Source: Candidatus Thorarchaeota archaeon MP11T_1 (GTDB lineage Archaea; Asgardarchaeota; Thorarchaeia; Thorarchaeales; Thorarchaeaceae). Taken from it: a DNA stretch of 13,297 nucleotides. The position numbers were made by a program, and so were the translations under genes. The DNA lies in NCBI GenBank assembly GCA_002825515.1, contig PJET01000145.1, positions 1 to 13,297 of the forward strand. The letters are read 5' to 3'. Positions within the stretch are counted from its first letter, which is position 1, and each line of letters starts with the position of its first letter. This document shows positions 7,214 through 13,095 of this stretch, in pieces. The notes under the pieces are model-generated. The model saw only the letters and a program-made list of their open reading frames with translations. It did not search any database and was not told the origin of the DNA.

Positions 7214-8044
7214 TCAGAGTCGCTTTTCAAGCCAATCAAACATGTCAGCCAGAACTTCCTCGCCACCTTCTTCTTGATATGGTTCATGGTAAAGACTCGG
7301 ATATAGTTTCCATGTTTTATCTGTGGATGCGATGTTGTCAAAAAACTCCTTGTTACGCTCAGGAACTAGTATAAGATCCTCACCAGATTGCTGGACAAGA
7401 ACTGGTGCTCTAATTTTGTTTGCTGAATTGAACGCCTCTTTACTTGCTTTTAGTCCTTCTATAGCAAACCTTGGTGTTGCTTTATCGAATCGAAGTGGAT
7501 CCTCTCTATTGTCTTTTACAACTTCAGGGTTTTTTGAAATTAACTCATGATCTAGGCCGTTGTCAATATACCTCTTCAAATTCATTTTAGAAAGCAACGA
7601 ACCAATCGCCCGTGTTGCAGAACTGACTTTTAGTCGCTCTGAAACAGCCGGAGCAGGAATGATAATCCCATCAGCCTCATCAGGATGTTTGATAACATAA
7701 TGAATGATGAAAACTGCTCCTAAGGAATGTCCAAATAGAAATAATTTCTTATCATCGTGAAGTAACTTCAGATAAGCTATTAGAGATTCCATATCATCAG
7801 TATACTCATCAAAACTCTCAACATGACCTTTACGTCCAGGGAAAGTACCAAAACCCCGCATATCTGGAGCATAGAAAGCGTATCCATTAGATGAGAACTG
7901 TTCTCCAAGGAATGACAATCTACCACTGTGAGAACCCAAACCATGTAAGCCTAGTACTATAGCTTTAGGCACATCCTTTGGTTTCCAGATTCTCAAAAGC
8001 ATAGTCGTGCCATCGAATCCTTGATAGGTGCTTTCTTCACTCAT
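7214..8044 (-). CDS. Alpha/beta hydrolase, monoacylglycerol lipase / lysophospholipase type
   Basis: A serine hydrolase that probably cleaves acyl-glycerol or similar esters in the cytoplasm. From the ATG at 8044 (276 residues, normal for the family) the catalytic triad is visible: nucleophile Ser107 in GHSLG, Asp223 in GEDLILVP and His253 in YHEPYQE. The oxyanion motif HGLGSHSGR is at 34-42, and PDMRGFGTFPGRKGHVESFDEY (from 60) is the typical segment that follows in MGL-type enzymes. The residues between about 130 and 200 form the cap domain. The frame is open back to 8158, but that stretch overlaps the retropepsin gene and has no family similarity, so MSEEST at 8044 is chosen; no clear ribosome site marks it. 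It lies 55 bases after the retropepsin-like gene on the same strand. Its substrate cannot be told from sequence. Confidence 0.88.
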   Translation of the reverse strand: MSEESTYQGFDGTTMLLRIWKPKDVPKAIVLGLHGLGSHSGRLSFLGEQFSSNGYAFYAPDMRGFGTFPGRKGHVESFDEYTDDMESLIAYLKLLHDDKKLFLFGHSLGAVFIIHYVIKHPDEADGIIIPAPAVSERLKVSSATRAIGSLLSKMNLKRYIDNGLDHELISKNPEVVKDNREDPLRFDKATPRFAIEGLKASKEAFNSANKIRAPVLVQQSGEDLILVPERNKEFFDNIASTDKTWKLYPSLYHEPYQEEGGEEVLADMFDWLEKRL

Positions 8045-8099
8045 CACAAAAACCATGAAGACACATGAGCTATCTGCCCTATGTGTCTTCCGAAACTTG

Positions 8100-8933
8100 T
8101 TATGCACGTTCATCAATGAACGAGAATTGTTTATTCGGATAATCGATAACTGTTTCAAAATTCCTTAGGAAATCATAGCCAATTATTCCATTATCAATTA
8201 AGTAACCTTTGGGAGATACTTTACTGAGATCAATCACAACAACCTGCGAATTAGTAATATTGGCAGTACCAACTGAAATTGATTCAAGTCCAGCCATTTT
8301 TAATTCCACATCTCCACCAATACCACGAGCAATCCCATCAACAGATATGGCTTCAATTTCCAGTTTTTCAGCAAGCTCAGGCGTAATCACTGTATTTCCA
8401 GCCCCTGTATCAACTACGAAATTGAAGGGTCCTTGACCATTGAGGTGAACTGGTACGCCAACTAAATGGGAATCTTTGATGTATTCAAAAGGACTCCAAT
8501 TTATCCCATTGCTTTGATTTTCTGAATTGGTTTTGCTGATTTTGAATAACTGCTTGTTGTAGCTGAGAGACATTGTGCAGTGCTTCAAAGTTGTGTAGCC
8601 TAGTACCCCTTCACGACCTCCAGTGCCTTTCAATAGAGCGTTAACATCAAGAACATATACCTCATCTTTCTCGAATTCGAGTGATCCGACTCCAATAGCT
8701 ACGTCTGCATATTCAGTCGGAATACTACCACCAATTCCACGTGCTTCTGGACGGTTCCCAGGACGAGTTTTAATTCCTAGCCGCTCTGCAAGTTGCGGAG
8801 TAACAGTTGTTGTAGAAGCTCCCGTGTCTAAGTCAAAAATGAATGGTCCTTGACCATTAACCTTGACTGGAATCTTAACGAGACGAGCGCCTACATCGAT
8901 TTTTACCTCAATCTCCAATTTGGTGAACCTCAT
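8100..8933 (-). CDS. Single-chain duplicated retropepsin-like aspartic protease
   Basis: A 277-residue protein made of two tandem clan-AA (retropepsin / Asp_protease_2-like) units. Unit 1 (about 8-133) has the active-site motif DTGAS with Asp36, an ARGIGG flap-like segment at 64-69 and a hydrophobic GVLGYTTL at 109-116. Unit 2 (about 156-275) has DTGAG with Asp175, ARGIGG at 202-207 and GIIGYDFL at 249-256. Over the 36 residues around each active site I count 22 identities, with NGQGPF and DTGA exact, so the halves arose by duplication. Both catalytic Asp are kept, so the chain could form a complete active site without dimerising. There is no signal peptide or membrane segment, suggesting cytoplasmic action. 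Its ATG overlaps the arsM stop by one base (TAATG), implying translational coupling. Substrate unknown; a non-proteolytic role is possible. Confidence 0.88.
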   Translation of the reverse strand: MRFTKLEIEVKIDVGARLVKIPVKVNGQGPFIFDLDTGASTTTVTPQLAERLGIKTRPGNRPEARGIGGSIPTEYADVAIGVGSLEFEKDEVYVLDVNALLKGTGGREGVLGYTTLKHCTMSLSYNKQLFKISKTNSENQSNGINWSPFEYIKDSHLVGVPVHLNGQGPFNFVVDTGAGNTVITPELAEKLEIEAISVDGIARGIGGDVELKMAGLESISVGTANITNSQVVVIDLSKVSPKGYLIDNGIIGYDFLRNFETVIDYPNKQFSFIDERA

Positions 8934-9763
8934 TACTCAGGTTTTGTGCCTGCAAAATATGCACTATAGGCTCCGTAGAGGCTTGCTCCTGCTTTGCTAG
9001 TAATTTTAGCATCGGTAAACCCAGCATCACGCATATGCTGTAAATATTCTTCATCGAGAATGGCCCCACCAATGCAACCTGTATATGTGACGACTTGATC
9101 GCGGACCTCTTCGGGTAGTGGTTTAGAGAGAACGATATCTGACACCATAACTCTCCCGCCAGGCTTTAAGACACGGTAGGCTTCTCGAAACACTCTGCCC
9201 TTATCAGGAGCCAAGTTAATGACACAGTTACTAATTACAACATCAACAGTGTTATCATCTATAGGCATGTCTTCGATATCACCAAAACGAAACTCAACAT
9301 TTGTGATTCCGAGCTCTTCAGCATTTTTCTTTGCCTTCTCGATCATTGCAGGAGTCATATCAACACCAATTACCTTTCCAGTGGCACCAACCTTCTTACT
9401 CGCTACAAACATATCAAGACCAGCTCCACTGCCAAGGTCGAGTACAACCTCACCTTCTTTGAGACTGGCAAGTGCAACAGGATTTCCGCACCCTGCAAAT
9501 GATTCAGTGGCACCAGCTGGCATTCCTTCAGTATCATAACCAAGAGCATCTGCAATGTTTGCTCTTGTGACCTTGGCTTCTTGTTGTGGACCACAACAAC
9601 TTGAAGAGGCTTGGCTCTGCGGAGGACAACAACTTGCATCATTAGAACTAGGTGTTTGTTCATCTGCAGTCCAAGTTCCCTCTGCTACGCGAGAGTACGC
9701 ATCTCTTACTGCTTCCTTAATTTCATCAGACTTCATTTCACTGATTTTTTTCTCTTGAGTCAT
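8933..9763 (-). CDS. arsM: Arsenite S-adenosylmethionine methyltransferase
   Basis: ArsM transfers methyl groups from SAM to As(III), giving methylated arsenicals. From the ATG at 9763 (276 residues; GGTGAT ribosome site just upstream) the Rossmann SAM motif VLDLGSGAGLD is at 107-117 and VIGVDMTPAMIEKA at 131-144. The three conserved arsenic-binding cysteines are present: C92 in FAGCGNP, C180 in ISNCVINL and C230 in YTGCIGGA. An additional N-terminal region carries two Cys pairs (CCPP at 45-48, CCGP at 56-59), common in prokaryotic ArsM and possibly involved in metalloid capture. The frame extends to 9781, but the internal ATG has the better ribosome site. It heads the minus-strand cluster, overlaps the retropepsin gene by one base, and is divergent from a Cys-pair PadR regulator, which suggests metalloid-responsive control. 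Confidence 0.94.
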   Translation of the reverse strand: MTQEKKISEMKSDEIKEAVRDAYSRVAEGTWTADEQTPSSNDASCCPPQSQASSSCCGPQQEAKVTRANIADALGYDTEGMPAGATESFAGCGNPVALASLKEGEVVLDLGSGAGLDMFVASKKVGATGKVIGVDMTPAMIEKAKKNAEELGITNVEFRFGDIEDMPIDDNTVDVVISNCVINLAPDKGRVFREAYRVLKPGGRVMVSDIVLSKPLPEEVRDQVVTYTGCIGGAILDEEYLQHMRDAGFTDAKITSKAGASLYGAYSAYFAGTKPE

Positions 9764-9862
9764 ATTATCACCAGTTTCCATGGGTTTTGATTTGAAAAAT
9801 CTTGTTCACCACAAAATGATGGCTGACATGAGCATCTAGAATTCATCCGGTCGTTGATTCCA

Positions 9863-9875
9863 TATTTCGGAAATA
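9863..9875. promoter_or_regulatory. 13-base dyad in the arsM/padR intergenic region
   Basis: TATTTC-G-GAAATA is a perfect inverted repeat about 100 bases upstream of arsM. It differs from the AATATT-centred elements nearer the PadR gene. It could be a factor site or part of the arsM promoter, but AT-rich dyads of this length also occur by chance. Confidence 0.25.
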
Positions 9876-9922
9876 CTTTTGTATGATTTTCTTTTTCGGT
9901 CATTCAATCGCCAGCTATATTG

Positions 9923-9979
9923 GGTGTCCAATATTGGGCATCCTATATATACATTTAAATGTATCGGACATCCAATATT
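9923..9979. promoter_or_regulatory. Composite palindromic operator over the PadR-gene promoter
   Basis: Three nested symmetries occur here. An imperfect 21-base dyad at 9923-9943 is centred on AATATT, with TCCAATATTGG at its core. A perfect 16-base palindrome ATACATTTAAATGTAT is at 9949-9964. A second copy of the first motif, GGACATCCAATATT, is at 9966-9979. AATATTGG (9930-9937) and CCAATATT (9972-9979) form outer arms whose midpoint is only two bases from that of the central palindrome. The block contains the TATA box CTATATATAC (9943-9952), about 33 bases before the PadR ATG, and covers the expected transcription start. Autorepression by the PadR protein is inferred. Confidence 0.6.
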
Positions 9980-9984
9980 TTAAC

Positions 9985-10380
9985 ATGAGTGACCCGAAAG
10001 AAGCAGCTCCATGTTGTCCACCAGATTGTTGTGATATGAGAGGACTTCTTACTTTTCAGATACTCTGGGAACTCGATAAAGAAGAAATGAATGGTCAACA
10101 AATTGCTGAAAAGATTGCTCTAAGGAGAGGTACTAAACCAACTCCAGGAACAATATATCCAGCCTTGAAGGAGCTAAAAGAGGGCGGTCTGATTAAGGGT
10201 CGCAGAGAGGGTAGACAGATCATTTATCATCTGACATCTGAAGGGAAGAAAGGATTGGCTGACGCTTCCAGATATTTCATTCAAGCTTTTGGCGACATAG
10301 CAGAGGATGTGAAGGTCAAAATCATTGTTATCAAGGGAGAAGACTGTGCTGCGGATGAAAATACAAACATCTGTCGATAG
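9985..10380 (+). CDS. PadR-family winged-helix regulator with N-terminal cysteine pairs
   Basis: A 131-residue DNA-binding repressor-like protein. Residues about 20-90 form the PadR winged helix: GLLTFQILWEL, NGQQIAEKI, then TPGTIYPALKELKEGGLI as the recognition helix and wing, and IIYHLTSEGKKGL. A C-terminal helix (about 92-112) is the usual dimerisation region. Two features are unusual for the family: an N-terminal CCPPDCC (C10, C11, C15, C16) and two more cysteines near the C-terminus (C121, C130). Such vicinal thiols are the kind of site used by As(III)/Sb(III) sensors. The ATG at 9985 is chosen over the open frame back to 9883 because the palindromic promoter lies between them, leaving a very short leader. 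It is divergent from arsM; I infer that it senses a metalloid or thiol-reactive ligand. Confidence 0.88.
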   Translation: MSDPKEAAPCCPPDCCDMRGLLTFQILWELDKEEMNGQQIAEKIALRRGTKPTPGTIYPALKELKEGGLIKGRREGRQIIYHLTSEGKKGLADASRYFIQAFGDIAEDVKVKIIVIKGEDCAADENTNICR

Positions 10381-10405
10381 AATTCAGCATCTGCACAAAA
10401 TTCAA

Positions 10406-10421
10406 TGAGCATAATTGCTCA
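10406..10421 (+). other. Six-base perfect hairpin between padR-type gene and tbp
   Basis: TGAGCA-TAAT-TGCTCA forms a perfect six-base-pair stem with a four-base loop, 25 bases after the regulator's stop. No T-run follows, so a terminator is unlikely; an operator upstream of the tbp promoter is possible. Confidence 0.25.
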
Positions 10422-10433
10422 CATTTAAAAGCG

Positions 10434-10486
10434 CCTATATATAGAACCCATAAGTCCCTTATATACTATATAAGGCAATATAAAAG
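10434..10486 (+). promoter_or_regulatory. tbp promoter with three TATA-like elements
   Basis: Three TATA-type sequences lie within 53 bases: CCTATATATAG (10434-10444), CCTTATATACTATATAAGG (10457-10475, a perfect nine-base inverted repeat around one central base) and AATATAAAAGG (10477-10487). The middle one sits about 35 bases before the ATG at 10501 and is best placed to direct initiation. The third is too close to the ATG for a normal leader, and the first may serve an upstream start or act as an extra TBP site. TBP binding at these sites, hence self-regulation, is a hypothesis. Confidence 0.6.
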
Positions 10487-10500
10487 GCAGGTAAGAGCAG

Positions 10501-11106
10501 ATGCCACGTCCACAGCCAAAGACCAAGATAGAGAACGTTGTTGCTTCCGTAATTTTGAATCAGCGACTTGACCTCGACGAGATTGCTGCCACAATGCCCA
10601 ATGTCGAGTTTGACCCCGAACAATTCCCTGGGCTCGTATACCGTCTTAAGAAACCTAAGACAGCAACCCTAATCTTCAACTCAGGCAAGATGGTATGCAC
10701 GGGAGCAAAAAGCGAGAAAGAAGCAAAGCGTGCAGTCCACAAGATTGTCAAGAACATCAAGGAAGCCGGTATTGAGATCACCGGTAAGCCAATTATTGTT
10801 GTTCAGAACATTGTTGCCAGCGCTAGTCTAGGAGCGGAACTCAACCTCGAGCTCGCAGCCATGAAGCTTGAGAACACTCTTTACGAACCAGAGCAGTTTC
10901 CAGGTCTGATCTATAGGATGCGTGACCCAAAGGTTGTCATCCTATTGTTTGGTTCAGGAAAGCTTGTAATCACTGGTGCCAAATTTGAGCCACAGATTGA
11001 TGAAGCAGCTGAGAAAGTAATGGATCGACTCTTAGAGCTCGGAGTCATGAGAATCCCAGAAGGCGAAGATTGGGGTCTCGAGGATTACGAGGAAGAGGAC
11101 TGGTAA
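10501..11106 (+). CDS. tbp: TATA-box-binding protein
   Basis: The general archaeal transcription factor that binds the TATA box and, with TFB, recruits RNA polymerase. The 201 residues contain the two expected direct repeats. Repeat 1 (about 10-95) runs from IENVVASVILNQRLDL through EQFPGLVYRLKKPKTATLIF to SGKMVCTGAKSEKEA. Repeat 2 (about 101-186) runs from VQNIVASASLGAELNL through EQFPGLIYRMRDPKVVILLF to SGKLVITGAK. The DNA-kinking phenylalanines of each repeat are in place (F42 and F59; F133 and F150). A C-terminal acidic tail, DWGLEDYEEEDW, makes it longer than the minimal core and is typical of archaeal TBPs. It has its own promoter and a terminator-like structure just after the stop, so it is probably monocistronic. 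The archaeal type of this protein is the strongest evidence for the domain of origin. Confidence 0.97.
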   Translation: MPRPQPKTKIENVVASVILNQRLDLDEIAATMPNVEFDPEQFPGLVYRLKKPKTATLIFNSGKMVCTGAKSEKEAKRAVHKIVKNIKEAGIEITGKPIIVVQNIVASASLGAELNLELAAMKLENTLYEPEQFPGLIYRMRDPKVVILLFGSGKLVITGAKFEPQIDEAAEKVMDRLLELGVMRIPEGEDWGLEDYEEEDW

Positions 11107-11113
11107 ATCATAT

Positions 11114-11164
11114 TGTGTTCCCAGTCATTGACATCGGGAGCACACCCTCTTATTTTATTTTTAT
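11114..11164 (+). terminator. Terminator after tbp
   Basis: TGTGTTCCC (11114-11122) pairs with GGGAGCACA (11136-11144), nine base pairs including one wobble, and the loop contains a further small dyad GTCA-T-TGAC. A T-rich tract (about 11149-11162, TTATTTTATTTTTAT) follows at once. The combination right after the tbp stop supports a terminator. Confidence 0.65.
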
Positions 11165-11201
11165 ACATAGTTCCACTATCTGATGGATTTATTACCAAGT
11201 A

Positions 11202-11244
11202 GTTAAATAATTTCATTTAATTTTGTTAAACAAAACTGTTTAAC
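11202..11244. promoter_or_regulatory. AT-rich operator/promoter region with overlapping dyads
   Basis: Directly upstream of the HTH gene are TTAAAT/ATTTAA arms (11203-11208, 11215-11220), a perfect 15-base palindrome TTTTGTT-A-AACAAAA (11221-11235), and GTTAAACA/TGTTTAAC arms spaced four bases apart (11225-11232, 11237-11244). The last two overlap, as in operators read by dimeric HTH proteins. Control by the adjacent gene's own product is inferred. Confidence 0.45.
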
Positions 11245-11260
11245 TTATAGAGGGGAAATA

Positions 11261-11731
11261 ATGTTCAGAACTCTGAGGTACCCAACCAAGCAGCAGAACC
11301 TCATTTGGCTTAGGAGGCGAAACAAGAACCGGCCTTCAGAGATTGCCAAGGATCTGAGAATGTCAAGACCATATGTGAGTATAGAGCAGAAGAAAGCAGA
11401 GAGCTGCATCAAGAATCTCATAGAACATGCCGCGTCAATCAACAGGGTGAAAATAGAACGAATGAGTGCCAAAGACGGCATTGCAGAGGGCTATTGTCAT
11501 ACAAATAACTCTCGGACCTACATCACCTACTCCCCCAAGATTGGTGTGCTGAACTGGTATGAACACATGGGGGACTGTGGTACCTGTGACATAAAGGATC
11601 AATGCAACGAAGCCCTCCAAACATTGGCGGGGGAATGGGAGATTCATGTACCTCCGGATATGCATCCAACAGAGCTCAGTGAGTATCTGTTTAACACAAT
11701 CAGGAGACGACTCAAATGGGACAAGATGTGA
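11261..11731 (+). CDS. HTH protein with C-terminal CX2CX5C knuckle, putative regulator
   Basis: A 156-residue soluble protein. Residues about 10-55 resemble a Tfx-like or sigma-region-4-like helix-turn-helix: LIWLRRRNKNRPSEIAKDLR followed by SRPYVSIEQKKAESCIKN, where the second part is the probable recognition helix. The rest is a domain I do not recognise. It contains C79, and C106, C109 and C115 in the order CGTCDIKDQC, which could bind zinc or an iron-sulphur cluster if C79, H80 or H102 supplies another ligand. The ATG at 11261 has a strong ribosome site (GAGGGGAAATA). It follows a palindrome-rich promoter region and overlaps the next gene by 16 bases, which places it in one operon with the beta-helix protein. 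Local regulation of that surface operon is the simplest reading. Confidence 0.75.
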   Translation: MFRTLRYPTKQQNLIWLRRRNKNRPSEIAKDLRMSRPYVSIEQKKAESCIKNLIEHAASINRVKIERMSAKDGIAEGYCHTNNSRTYITYSPKIGVLNWYEHMGDCGTCDIKDQCNEALQTLAGEWEIHVPPDMHPTELSEYLFNTIRRRLKWDKM

Positions 11732-13080
11732 AGAACCAGACAAGGTTTTGCCAGATACCTCAAAGTTCCAAGAAGGATTTAAACAGGCATCTGAAATCTA
11801 GAAGGGTCTTCATAGCTGTTGGTCTATCATTCATTTTGACAACCAGTCTAATGTATTACTTGATGCTACTCCCATCTCCACCACCACCACCACCACTACC
11901 ACCACCACTACAACTCACCCCACATGTTGCCATAGAGATTGATGGGGATGCGGTCTTTGCAGCTACAGCTCTGCTAGAGGGATGGCCTGGTGATGGTTCT
12001 CCTGAGAACCCGTACATAATTGACGGGTTGAAAATTGACCTTAGCGGAGAAAACGGCAACTGCGTAGACATCAGGAACACACGAGACAGCTTCATTATAC
12101 GCAACTGCATTCTCACTGGTGCTGCTTATCAAATGATGCAGGGTGGGGGAGCTGGAATATTTCTATTCAATGTCTTCAACGGTGAGCTAGTCAACAACAC
12201 CTGCTTTAGCAACGCATGGGGCATCCTCCCCGATGAATCGCATTCCAACATCGTGGCGAACAACACCTGTTACAACAATGCGATTGGCATCTACATAGGT
12301 CACTCAGATTCCAATACCGTGGCTAACAACACCTGCAACAACAACACCTGGACAGGCATCCGTCTCTACCACTCAGAATACAACACCGTGGCTAACAACA
12401 CCTGCATAGGCAACGAATTCAAGGGCATCCTCATCGAATATTCGAGTTCCAACATCATTACTAACAACACCCTCAATGGTGGTGGTTTTTTCTTCACAGG
12501 TACTTTGGCTCAATGTCGTCAACTCGAGGTCACTGGTAACAGCGTGAATACACTGCCCTTGGTGTTCCTTCAGGATCAAGTAGGCAAAATCGTTTCTTCT
12601 CCAGCTGGTCAGGTTATTCTTGTGGGCTGTTCACAGGTCACGGTCAAAGACCAGATACTGATGAACTGTTCAGTAGGAGTCTTACTATGCCATACAAATC
12701 TGACTACCATTGTCAACAACATCTGCAACAGCAACGACGTTGGCATCTACCTCTTTGTTTCAGATCACAACACAGTGGCCAACAACACCTGCACCAGAAA
12801 CACCGGGAGCGAATTCTTTGTCAGTGGCATCTACCTCTATCAATCGAGTTGCAACATCGTGGCCAACAATACCTGCAACAGCAACGAAATTGGCATCTAC
12901 CTCGATGACACGTGTTTCACCACCGTAGTCAAGAACACCTGCAACTACAATAGGATTGGTATCTATCTCATTCACTCAACTGCCGACAACGTGGTGAATA
13001 ACACCTTCTTGGGTAACACGGAACATGATACATTTGGTGTGGAGGTCTATCCTGAAAATTATTGTTTAATCTTATTATGA
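11716..13080 (+). CDS. Membrane-anchored right-handed parallel beta-helix protein (NosD-like)
   Basis: A 454-residue surface protein. After a basic cytoplasmic N-terminus, residues about 31-53 form one membrane segment, followed by a proline linker (53-65) and an extracellular domain: a type II-like anchor rather than a cleaved signal. The ectodomain starts with a WPGDGSPENPYIIDGLKID segment typical of NosD/PbH surface proteins. Coils of about 22-24 residues follow, with consensus N-x-V-A-N-N-T-C-x-x-N-x-x-G-I-Y-L. An insertion (about 255-310; LPLVFLQDQVGKIVSSPAGQ) interrupts the ladder, as in many archaeal relatives. Ten coil positions carry NNT or a close variant, and eight of them have Cys next. 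Such helices bind carbohydrates or stack as surface fibres; copper delivery is not implied. GGAG lies a few bases before the ATG. It overlaps the HTH gene by 16 bases and precedes another secreted-protein gene by 15. Confidence 0.85.
   Translation: MGQDVKNQTRFCQIPQSSKKDLNRHLKSRRVFIAVGLSFILTTSLMYYLMLLPSPPPPPPLPPPLQLTPHVAIEIDGDAVFAATALLEGWPGDGSPENPYIIDGLKIDLSGENGNCVDIRNTRDSFIIRNCILTGAAYQMMQGGGAGIFLFNVFNGELVNNTCFSNAWGILPDESHSNIVANNTCYNNAIGIYIGHSDSNTVANNTCNNNTWTGIRLYHSEYNTVANNTCIGNEFKGILIEYSSSNIITNNTLNGGGFFFTGTLAQCRQLEVTGNSVNTLPLVFLQDQVGKIVSSPAGQVILVGCSQVTVKDQILMNCSVGVLLCHTNLTTIVNNICNSNDVGIYLFVSDHNTVANNTCTRNTGSEFFVSGIYLYQSSCNIVANNTCNSNEIGIYLDDTCFTTVVKNTCNYNRIGIYLIHSTADNVVNNTFLGNTEHDTFGVEVYPENYCLILL
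11878..11910 (+). repeat. CCA microsatellite encoding the proline linker
   Basis: A near-perfect run of CCA triplets with occasional CTA interruptions encodes P-P-P-P-P-P-L-P-P-P in the membrane-proximal linker of the beta-helix protein. Gain or loss of whole triplets would change linker length without breaking the frame. Confidence 0.7.
12189..13017 (+). repeat. Degenerate coil repeats within the beta-helix gene
   Basis: Units of about 66-72 bases recur, with a shared core close to GTGGCTAACAACACCTGC (for example near 12252, 12318, 12390, 12777 and 12861). About 230 bases near 12475-12700 interrupt the series. DNA-level similarity among several units suggests recent internal duplication or gene conversion. 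Confidence 0.75.
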
Positions 13081-13095
13081 AGAGGAGGAGAGAAT

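Noticed and set aside
9219..9663. Open frames on both strands overlapping arsM
   Set aside because: arsM has the SAM motif and all three arsenic cysteines; these frames are shadows without ribosome sites.
12687..12928. Repetitive frames rich in Gln/His or Thr/Ser inside the beta-helix gene
   Set aside because: They are alternative readings of the same coil repeats and have no start signals of their own.
12189..13017. CRISPR-like or tandem non-coding repeat
   Set aside because: The repeats are in frame, encode beta-helix coils, and have no unique spacers of constant length.
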